Shown here: positions 57,051-64,000 of the stretch, piece after piece
Numbering within the stretch: position 1 is the first letter of the stretch
Layout: each line of letters begins with the position of its first letter
DNA from: Pseudopithomyces maydicus
Taxonomy: Eukaryota > Ascomycota > Dothideomycetes > Pleosporales > Didymosphaeriaceae
DNA: 64,000 bases
Assembly (NCBI GenBank): GCA_026873275.1
Contig: JANTUC010000006.1
Coordinates: 2,170,001 to 2,234,000 of the forward strand
Direction: 5' to 3'
The notes under the pieces: generated by a model
What the model saw: only the letters and a program-made list of their open reading frames with translations
The model's database searches: none
What the model was told of the DNA's origin: nothing
Made by a program: the position numbers and the translations under genes

Positions 57051-57132
57051 TGCCCACACCCCGAATCGAACGAGGGATCTTGTCATAACGCAGATATACG
57101 AGTGACACGCTGTACCACTAAGCCATGCGGGC
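57051..57132 (-). tRNA. tRNA-Thr (anticodon CGU) with 10-nt intron
   Basis: Read on the minus strand: acceptor stem GCCCGCA pairs with TGTGGGC and a discriminator A follows. The D arm is GGCTTAGTGGTACAGC. The anticodon stem TGTCA/TGACA encloses a 17-nt loop, consistent with CTCGTA, a 10-nt intron after position 37, and A38. The T arm is CCTCG-TTCGATT-CGGGG. A T5 Pol III terminator follows immediately. The anticodon CGT decodes ACG (Thr). Confidence 0.88.
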
Positions 57133-57681
57133 GTCGATTATCGATCAATTAATTGACTGATTCGTGGCAAATATTAAAAATGCAAAATATATGTACCATA
57201 GCAAAACAGCAATTTCACGAGAAACCCCAAAGAAACATCTTGTAGGCTATTGTCCAGTGTCTGCGTGCGGGGCTGAGGACACGTATAAAGTAGTGCTGTG
57301 GGGATAGATCGGAAGGGGTTTAGGGCTCCACTCTGTATCCCCAATGTAAGACTCGCTCTCTGGAATAGACGTGAGTTGGGTCTCCGCTTTAAAGATAATT
57401 GGTTGATCGTCCCAAATAAATAAAATGGTAGTATCTCATTCAAGGTCGACGATGAGATTTGATAAGTTTGAATCCTAAAAGGATATTTCCTCGATTGGTG
57501 AAATAATTTTTGTACTGGTGTTATCGATAAAGTCCCGGTTGGGTGGCCTAGATGCCCCTCCCACGTCACTACTGCCCCTCAACGCGACGCGCTGCATTCC
57601 ACAGCAGCTGTTTCTGCGCTCTCCCGCCACCCTACCAATCCTCGACTTCCCCATATACCGCGACCCGGGTACATTCATCAT

Positions 57682-57789
57682 GTAAGTGGGGCTATCTACC
57701 TACACATCCTGCCACCCACCAGACGAACCGCCACCTCCCTCCCGCAAAAAGAACCACGCCCAAACCCACCCAGCTAATATCCACCCCAG
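57682..57789 (+). other. predicted 5' UTR intron of the Dom34/Pelota gene
   Basis: A GTAAGT donor, an AGCTAATAT branch element and a CACCCCAG acceptor ending one base before ATG 57791. Unspliced, the leader would show an ATGTAA start-stop at 57680-57685. Confidence 0.6.
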
Positions 57790-57790
57790 C

Positions 57791-59017
57791 ATGAAGCTCA
57801 TCCGGCAACAAATCGAAGTCAAAACCGGCGCCGGCACCGTCACCCTCCTCCCCGAAGAACCCGAAGACATGTGGCACGCCTACAACCTCATCCAGCCCAC
57901 CGACCACCTCCGCGCCAAAGCCGTCCGCCGCATCTCCAAGGAAATGGGCGCCGGCGCCGTAACCTCCCAGCGCATCGCCCTCGACCTCACCATCGCCGTC
58001 ACATCCACAGACTTCGACCTCGCCTCCAACGAGCTGCACGTCGCCGGGCGCGTGGTGTCCGAAAACGAGCACGTGAAGATGGGCTCGCATCATACGCTGG
58101 ACTTGGAGCTGAACCGCAAGTTTACCATCGAAAAGGTGGATGGGTGGGATAGCGTGGCGGTGGACATGCTGCGCGAGGCGTGCAACACGGAGAGTAGGGC
58201 GGAGATGTGGGCCGTGGTTATGGGCGAGGGGATCGCGAATATCTGTCTCATCACGGAGCACCAGACGATACTGCGGAACCGGGTCGAGGTGTCGATACCG
58301 CGGAAGGGGAAGGGTCACATGGAGCAGCACAAAAAAGGATTAGAAAAATTTCACAATACGCTGCTGGGGACGTTGCAGAGGGATATGGAAGGTGCGAGGA
58401 AGGATGCGCAGACGGAGAAGACGGTGCCGTTGCTGCTTGCGAGCGCGGGGTTCTACGCTCAGGCGTTCCTGCAGTTCATCAAGGAATATGCGGTGCTGAC
58501 GGGGAATAAGTTTCTCCAGGGGTTGGTGCCGAGCGTTGTTGTGGCGCACTCGGCGGGCGAGCATGTGCATAATTTGGCCGAGGTGCTGGCTTCGCCGGCG
58601 GCCACGACGAAGCTTTCTGATGCGAAGTTCACGAGGGAAACGGCGCTCATGGACACGTTCATGAAGCACATGCGATTAGAAGATGGACGCGCGGCTTACG
58701 GACCACGGGAGGTCGAGCGGGCGGTGGAGAGCGGTGCGGTAGGCAGAGGGGGTGGCGTGTTATTGATCTCAAACACGCTTTTCCGGTCACAAAATCTCAC
58801 GGAGAGGAAACGATGGGTGGCTCTAGTGGACCGTGTCAGGGATGTCGAAGGCGGCGAGGTGCGATTGCTCAGCAGTTTACACGAAAGTGGCAAGCGGTTA
58901 GAGGCTTTAGGAAGCATCGCTGCTATTTTGACCTACCCGTTGGAGGAGATCGATGAAGATGAGGAAGAGGAGGTGGCGAACGGTGTGCATGCACCCGAGG
59001 GAGAGATGATAATATAA
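57791..59017 (+). CDS. DOM34: Dom34/Pelota ribosome-rescue factor
   Basis: Single exon of 408 residues, the family's usual length. It starts MKLIRQQIEVKTGAGTVTLLPEEPEDMWHAYNLI, the conserved Sm-like N-terminal domain. The eRF1-like central domain holds AEMWAVVMGEGIANICLIT and KFHNTLLGTL; the GGQ motif of true release factors is absent, as expected for Pelota. The C-terminal domain has SAGFYAQAFLQFIKEYA and GGVLLISNTLFRS, then an acidic tail EEIDEDEEEE. With Hbs1 and ABCE1 it splits stalled ribosomes for no-go and non-stop decay. The frame opens further upstream only without an ATG, which supports the chosen start. Confidence 0.95.
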   Translation: MKLIRQQIEVKTGAGTVTLLPEEPEDMWHAYNLIQPTDHLRAKAVRRISKEMGAGAVTSQRIALDLTIAVTSTDFDLASNELHVAGRVVSENEHVKMGSHHTLDLELNRKFTIEKVDGWDSVAVDMLREACNTESRAEMWAVVMGEGIANICLITEHQTILRNRVEVSIPRKGKGHMEQHKKGLEKFHNTLLGTLQRDMEGARKDAQTEKTVPLLLASAGFYAQAFLQFIKEYAVLTGNKFLQGLVPSVVVAHSAGEHVHNLAEVLASPAATTKLSDAKFTRETALMDTFMKHMRLEDGRAAYGPREVERAVESGAVGRGGGVLLISNTLFRSQNLTERKRWVALVDRVRDVEGGEVRLLSSLHESGKRLEALGSIAAILTYPLEEIDEDEEEEVANGVHAPEGEMII

Positions 59018-59191
59018 CACGACGCGCTTTACCAGCATACCTATCTAGGCACTACGTGTTGCCTTGTATCAGGCCGTAACAGTACCGCGTGCGAAAAGTT
59101 CTTAGCCAAGAAAAATTGATACCCAACCCATTCTCCAATGCAAAATATAAAAAGACCAGACCAGGGGTATCCAACTCCGCTACCTTTACCG

Positions 59192-61180
59192 TTATACCAT
59201 GATTGGCGGTGACCCAAAAGCAAATTCGTCGTCGTCGTCGAAGAAAGATACGGCTTCCTGTGTTGAGATACCAAAATCACTTAAAGACGACACTCTCTTC
59301 ACTTGCGCATTCGTATGTTTCTTTGTATCATCCCTGCTCACAGCCGTTCTTGAAGTTGTGTTTATGTTCGTGTCGTTGACCGCACTGTTTACGGGCCCGA
59401 GGTGGACCTTCTTGGGTGTGATATCGCGTTGAAGACTCTTGGATGCTGTTCCCGGAGCTCCTCCATTCAACGTCTCAGCAAATTTACGTTTGGGTGGTGG
59501 ATGCCCTGGAGGCTTCATGTTGACTGGAGGCCTCACGCTGGCTGGAGCTTTAGGCGTTTTTACACTGCCGACTGTAGCCACAGTTTGTGGTTTAGCTAGG
59601 GGCAGCTTCTCCCTTTGAGGCTTTCCCGGAACAGTGGCGGCAACATTCAAGTTTTTCGCCTGGAGATCGGGGACCGAATTCCCATGTGGCAGGATAGGAG
59701 ATACATCAAGATCTTCTATCAAGAAGTCAAGATCCTGGGTCGAAAGCGGAGGCAGTGACGTTGCCACCAAAGGTGCAGAAACCACAGGTAGTGGAGGCTG
59801 AGGTATAGCGTTATCGCATGATGATGATGACTCAGAGGACAAGTCCCGAGCGATCTGGGTAGCGCTGTCAAGAAAGTCGTCCCACTCATCTAGGATAGAT
59901 ATTGGTGGGATCAGTGCTTGCGGCGAGGCAGTTGCAGGCTTCGATCTAGAGGCTGGCAACCCTGGAAGCTTGAAGCTAGGATTTCGTTGTAATTTTGTTT
60001 TTGGTTTCGTCGTAGGCATGGGAACGGGTCGCTTGACAGGTGTATATAATGACTGCGGTGGCTGGCCAGTCGGTGTGGGCTTCTTAAATCCCGATTGGCC
60101 TCCTGTACGGTTCATAGGTGGTATGGCGTAGTCCTTTGATACTTGGATGGGGAACTGGATGCGTTGGTAGGCACACTTGTCTTCGTTCCTATGCTTAGTA
60201 GAAAACGAGACCCTGGTGAGAAAAGCCTTCGTCCCTTCAAGCTGCCCATCCAATACCAAACATTCTAGTCGCTCTTGTTCTATTCGCAGTATTTGTAGGT
60301 GTTGACTTTTTGAGAGCTGACTACTGCTGTTTAGGTCGCGCAAAAGGGTGACGACACATCCCACTTTGATGCGGAGTCGATGAGGCGGGAAGCCAGATGG
60401 ATTCAACTTATGAAGTAGCGCCGGTGAGGGGTCCCAAATGGCAGAATCAACGGAGCAGTCGTGAGAGAGGAGTTCAATCAAGGGTTCAGAAATTTTGTCC
60501 AGGATCGAATCGATCATCTTATTGATCGGTCCGTGTATGCGAACAAAGCTCGTGTCCTCTTGTGACGGCTCCACCATTTTCGGCGATTGTGCAACTGGTG
60601 CTGAGGAAACGACGTGTGAGGGCCTCGAAGGCTCAGTTTTCTCTTCAATAGGATCAGACATGATTTTATCATGGAGTTCGAGTAGCGTTTCGTCATCAAG
60701 GTCATCATCGAATTGATCGTCTGTTCGCGTGGTCGGAACTGGAGCATCGAATATGTCGTCATCATCCCAAGGCTCCTTAGCGACCTCTTCCTCCATGACA
60801 GCCTCTAATTGCCTAGCCACCTCAAGCTCCTTCTTTTTCTGTTCACTCTCGTGCTCCTCGAGCTTCTTTTTGAACCCAACAAAAGCCTCCATGCCCTTCT
60901 TCAACTGCGCTTGGGTGTGACTATATCCAATCATCTGTGTAGCCAATCCGACACCATTCTTCCTCCTGAGAGATGCCTCTTTCCTCTGCTTCTCTTCGCG
61001 CTTCCTCTTGTTGGCTTTGCTGCGCTGTTCTCGCTCCCGTATATTCTGGGCGCGCTGCTCTAGGTCGGCGGCGCGCTCGAGCTGGCGTTGCTGTCGCTCG
61101 GAGAGGGCTGGACCATTCCGCTTGTATAGTTTCTTGACCTCGGTGGACGTTTGCGCAATTCGGGTCGGATGGGTGGACAT
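59192..61180 (-). CDS. charged coiled-coil protein with isolated Pif1-like helicase C-terminal segment
   Basis: 662 residues, single exon, from ATG 61180 (MSTHPTRIAQTS); an in-frame ATG 53 codons upstream is less likely. Residues 15-135 are a highly charged coiled coil (SKANKRKREEKQRKEAS, nuclear-signal-like). Acidic patches follow (EPWDDDDIFD, DDDLDDETLLELHD). Residues about 262-352 resemble the segment of Pif1-type helicases between the motor and the last motif: SGFPPHRLRIKVGCVVTLLRDLN ... KAFLTRVSF ... RIQFPIQVSKDYAI. No Walker A, Walker B or other motor motif is present. The rest is Pro/Lys/Ser-rich and ends in an acidic SFFDDDDEFAFGS. Possibly a DNA-associated adaptor; function unknown. 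Confidence 0.72.
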   Translation of the reverse strand: MSTHPTRIAQTSTEVKKLYKRNGPALSERQQRQLERAADLEQRAQNIREREQRSKANKRKREEKQRKEASLRRKNGVGLATQMIGYSHTQAQLKKGMEAFVGFKKKLEEHESEQKKKELEVARQLEAVMEEEVAKEPWDDDDIFDAPVPTTRTDDQFDDDLDDETLLELHDKIMSDPIEEKTEPSRPSHVVSSAPVAQSPKMVEPSQEDTSFVRIHGPINKMIDSILDKISEPLIELLSHDCSVDSAIWDPSPALLHKLNPSGFPPHRLRIKVGCVVTLLRDLNSSSQLSKSQHLQILRIEQERLECLVLDGQLEGTKAFLTRVSFSTKHRNEDKCAYQRIQFPIQVSKDYAIPPMNRTGGQSGFKKPTPTGQPPQSLYTPVKRPVPMPTTKPKTKLQRNPSFKLPGLPASRSKPATASPQALIPPISILDEWDDFLDSATQIARDLSSESSSSCDNAIPQPPLPVVSAPLVATSLPPLSTQDLDFLIEDLDVSPILPHGNSVPDLQAKNLNVAATVPGKPQREKLPLAKPQTVATVGSVKTPKAPASVRPPVNMKPPGHPPPKRKFAETLNGGAPGTASKSLQRDITPKKVHLGPVNSAVNDTNINTTSRTAVSRDDTKKHTNAQVKRVSSLSDFGISTQEAVSFFDDDDEFAFGSPPIMV

Positions 61181-62012
61181 AACGGACACATAGCAGGCGG
61201 GGTAAAGCGGGATGTTCCATGGGACGCCACCTCTGTTGTGACGCGCTAGAGCTTGCTGGCGAACCCTCGAAAGCTTGGCGCACACGCTCTCACGTGATGA
61301 CACCCAGCCGGGCTTGGGCCTGGACCTGTGGGGTTGCAATCTGGTAGATCCTGGCTCCCTGCGTACTATGTCTTCGAGTCCGTTTTAATTTGGCATCTAG
61401 CATGCCAGAATGAATCCGGCTTTGTCTTCTCAAATGTGTGTCAGAGAATGCCAATCCTTACTCAAGATTGTCGGTTACATAGACTCAACGACCTGCATAT
61501 CCCATTTCTACATAGACTTCAAAATATCTTGTTATCTCAGTGGAGTGGGGAAGCCAGTCTGTATTGATACACGACGCATGGCTCCACACAATCCAGGTTC
61601 TATTCCGCTGTTCCGCTTCACGATGGAAATGTGAATGACTCGCGCGACTGGCTGTAGAGCTTGCAATCATGACTCGTACACCCGTCTACCCCAGCTTTCT
61701 CCGCACGTTCTACCCGCGGTAAAGCACATCCAAACGACCTGAAAATATCCTATTGTCTGGACCGGATGGCCCCCGGACTCTTGGCCTCCACTTTCGAGTA
61801 CATAGTCAGGTACTTAGGTGAACGGTTCCAATACTACCCGCCTTCCGTGCGCAACTACCCACGCACGAAGGAGCTAGCGGCGAGGCTGCCCGGAGCAGCT
61901 CAATCTTCAATTTCCCCCGATTGCAATATCTAGTTTCACTGCTCGATCGACTGGACAGTTTCTTTGTAACAAGCCTAGAGCTTTGGTTTCTGGTAAAATA
62001 AAGAGAGTGAGG
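61181..62012. promoter_or_regulatory. divergent region between coiled-coil gene and SDR
   Basis: 832 bp between two start codons facing apart. No RNA gene, repeat or clear promoter box recognised. Confidence 0.4.
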
Positions 62013-62997
62013 ATGGCGTTCTCTCTGAAAGGTGTCGCATATATTACAGGCGCCGGATCTGGTACGTGACCTTTCTGTGTACACGTTGCTTTCGTCTTCC
62101 TACGAGACAATTTTAAATTTGAAGCATGTATTCCACGCTTCTGAACAGTAATTCGGGAACAGAATTGGTGCTGCTTCACACCCTAGAAACCTCACTCGTT
62201 AACAATACAATAAATACATAGGCATATTCAAGCCATAGCTAACCGTCGCAGGAATCGGCCAATATGCCGCCTACTCCATGGCCCGGCAAGGCGTCCGCTC
62301 CTTCGCCCTCCTCGACCGCAATCCCGTCACCCAAACCGTCCAGCACCTCAAGAAAACCTACCCCGACATCCGCATCAAAGAAATAGAACTGGATGTCGCA
62401 TCCGAGACCGCCGTCAACGACAGCGTCGACCAGACCGTCAAGGAATTTGGCCGCCTCGACTACGCGCTCAATAACGCTGGTATCGGCGGCGCGCTCAGGA
62501 CAACGGACCAGATCGAGAAGGACGACTTTGAGCGCGTGATGAGCGTTAATACGACGGGCGTGTGGTTGTGTCAGCGCGCGCAGATACGCCAGATGTTGAA
62601 GCAGGAGAGGTGGAATGATTCTCATAGGGCGTATCGGGGGTCGATTGTTAACATGGCGTCTATGTATGGGAAGGTGGGTCCGTCGTTGAATGTACCCGCG
62701 ACGGCGTATTGTACGAGCAAGCATGCGGTGATTGGATTGACGAAGGCGGATGCAATTGCGATGGCGCCGAGAGGGATCAAGATTAATGCTGTGTGTCCTG
62801 GTTATGTTTTGACGCCATTGGTGCAAAGCTCCATGAGTGAGGGAAGTGTGATGGATGACGAGAGGGTCAAGGTGCCTGTGCAGCGGTTTGCGTCCATGGA
62901 GGAGATTGGCGATGTTGTTGCTTTCCTGCATTCAGATGCAAGTAGCTATGTTGTTGGTTCAGCATTGGTTGCTGACGGAGGTTTTACGATTGCCTGA
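62013..62997 (+). CDS. short-chain dehydrogenase/reductase (classical SDR)
   Basis: Exons 62013-62061 and 62252-62997 encode 264 residues. The cofactor motif TGAGSGIG is rebuilt across the 190-nt intron (GTACGT...CGCAG). Further motifs are NNAG, the catalytic Ser in IVNMASMYG, YCTSK (YxxxK), and PGYVLTPL after it. LLDRNP after strand beta-2 suggests an Asp that favours NAD(H) over NADP(H). The end VVGSALVADGGFTIA is typical. The substrate is unknown. The next gene on the same strand is a flavin monooxygenase, a frequent metabolic partner of SDRs. Confidence 0.92.
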
Positions 62998-63593
62998 TTT
63001 TACGAATCCAATTACTGCGAAGACTTCGTGTCGTACAATTATTGCGAGCACCTGCCCATTGGATCGATGGTCAGATCCTCCAAGGGCCGACATGTGAAAA
63101 CATGTACGATCCTGCAGTGACATACAAATTATCACTCACCGCTTTGAGACCCAATCAACAAGGAATTTCTAGTTCCGTACCCAAAAAGTTCGAAAAACAC
63201 CAGTCTGTGTGCTCCAGTTTTCCGCTAATCTATCCACGGCCGCTAAATCGATGCTCGGTTCGTTGATGGGGACCCTTCATGCGCGTCTGCAGTCGCCAAA
63301 GCATTTCCGAGCTTGTTACGAGTAATGCCTCTACCGATTTGTGTACGTCGCCGATTCAACCCGCCATCCCCGGACCTTTCGCCCGCACCACTACGGTGGT
63401 CAAGCTCACTGACTCGAGTGTCGGGTACGGAGCGGAGCCAAATGACTCCACGTTAAACGGTGTGGCTGATCGATATGTATAAGAATAATGTCTTGCGGGG
63501 CTGTCCGTCCAGATCTTGTGCATTTCAACCTCTGCCCGTCTCTCACTTTGCAATTCCGTCCCATCCATTCTCGTGCTCGATACCCATACCGCC
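62998..63593. other. intergenic spacer
   Basis: 596 bp between tandem plus-strand genes; presumably the promoter of the monooxygenase. Nothing else recognised. Confidence 0.45.
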
Positions 63594-64000
63594 ATGGCCG
63601 ATTTCCTAGTGCCCAGCACTGCGAGCCCAGAGACGGACGCACAACAGCGGTTACGCGGCCCGATTCATGCTTCGCGCCATGTTCGCGTCGTGTGTATCGG
63701 TGCCGGAGCCTCGGGGCTGCTAATGGCATACAAGATGCAGCGACACTTCTCGAATTACTCGCTCACCGTTTACGAGAAGAATTCTGAGCTCTCGGGGACG
63801 TGGTTTGAGAACAGATATCCGGGGTAAGTCTCGGCTATTCGCTCTAAGATTGCGGCGAATCTTCCCCGCATCTTGGATCGCATGGCGCACTAGGTAGCTT
63901 GGGAATGCAAGCTAATCACACATGTTTTATCAGATGCGCATGTGACGTCCCAGCTCACAATTATACATGGTCGTTTGAACCAAAACTAGATTGGAGTGCT
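63594..64000 (+). CDS. Baeyer-Villiger-type flavin monooxygenase (N-terminal part; runs off the window)
   Basis: Exon 1 is 63594-63823; a 110-nt intron (63824-63933, GTAAGT...ATCAG) leads into exon 2, which continues beyond 64000. About 98 residues are visible. The FAD-binding Rossmann motif is VVCIGAGASGLLMAYKM, followed by VYEKNSELSGTWFENRYPG and, after the intron, CACDVPAHNYTWSFEPKLDW. GTW..NRYPG-C.CD.P is characteristic of class B monooxygenases of the BVMO group. It would oxidise ketones to esters or lactones with NADPH and O2. The BVMO fingerprint itself lies outside the window. Confidence 0.9.

Noticed and set aside
59160..59210. tRNA-like A-box (TGGTATAACGG) with a partial B-box and T5 on the minus strand
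   Set aside because: The boxes are only about 11 nt apart, the stems cannot form, and the A-box overlaps the stop codon of the coiled-coil gene; coincidence.
1..64000. CRISPR arrays, insertion sequences, transposases or long terminal repeats
   Set aside because: No spaced direct repeats, transposase or reverse-transcriptase text was found on either strand; the genome is eukaryotic.

Overview
This window is nuclear DNA of a filamentous ascomycete. Genes are dense (about one per 2.4 kb, both strands). Introns are mostly 46-130 nt with GT-AG ends and CTAAC/CTGAC-type branch sites. The protein set (Spa2 polarisome scaffold, Zn2Cys6 regulators, BAHD-like and BVMO enzymes, vacuolar subtilase) is that of a Pezizomycotina genome. 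A Dothideomycete/Pleosporales origin is my inference from overall protein flavour and cannot be proven here. I support 27 protein genes and one tRNA. All exon models were built by hand from splice signals and reading phase.

Layout. 0.8-6.9 kb holds an aromatic-catabolism cluster: an EthD-EthD-alpha/beta hydrolase fusion (enol-lactonase type, two frameshifts), a carboxy-cis,cis-muconate cyclase (one acceptor lost), an intradiol dioxygenase and a carboxymuconolactone-decarboxylase-family protein. Together they could take a ring-opened catechol, hydroxyquinol or protocatechuate product towards 3-oxoadipate. 7.3-18.4 kb holds isovaleryl-CoA dehydrogenase, a BAHD-like acyltransferase, a secreted M43-type metalloprotease, a PhyH-family dioxygenase, an MFS sugar transporter and a D-2-hydroxyacid dehydrogenase. 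20-28 kb is a core block: Spa2, an ING-family PHD protein and a class I histone deacetylase (Hos2 type).

29-43 kb is the most unusual part. Two paralogous Zn2Cys6 regulators flank a GH43-like protein, a medium-chain reductase and three tandem BTB/POZ genes. The BTB proteins share an inserted Cys/His module (CxHHxCx3C ... CxxFxCPxC) that I do not recognise from any named family. 43.8-59 kb is again core: vacuolar subtilase, a 2643-residue BEACH/WD40 protein, a zinc-ribbon miniprotein, tRNA-Thr(CGU) with a short intron, and Dom34/Pelota. 59-64 kb has a charged protein with an isolated Pif1-like helicase C-terminal segment, an SDR, and the start of a Baeyer-Villiger/flavin monooxygenase that runs off the window.

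Seven one-base reading-frame breaks, most of them at mononucleotide runs, fall in five accessory genes, while the long core genes are intact. Either the assembly has homopolymer errors or accessory genes are decaying; raw reads would decide.
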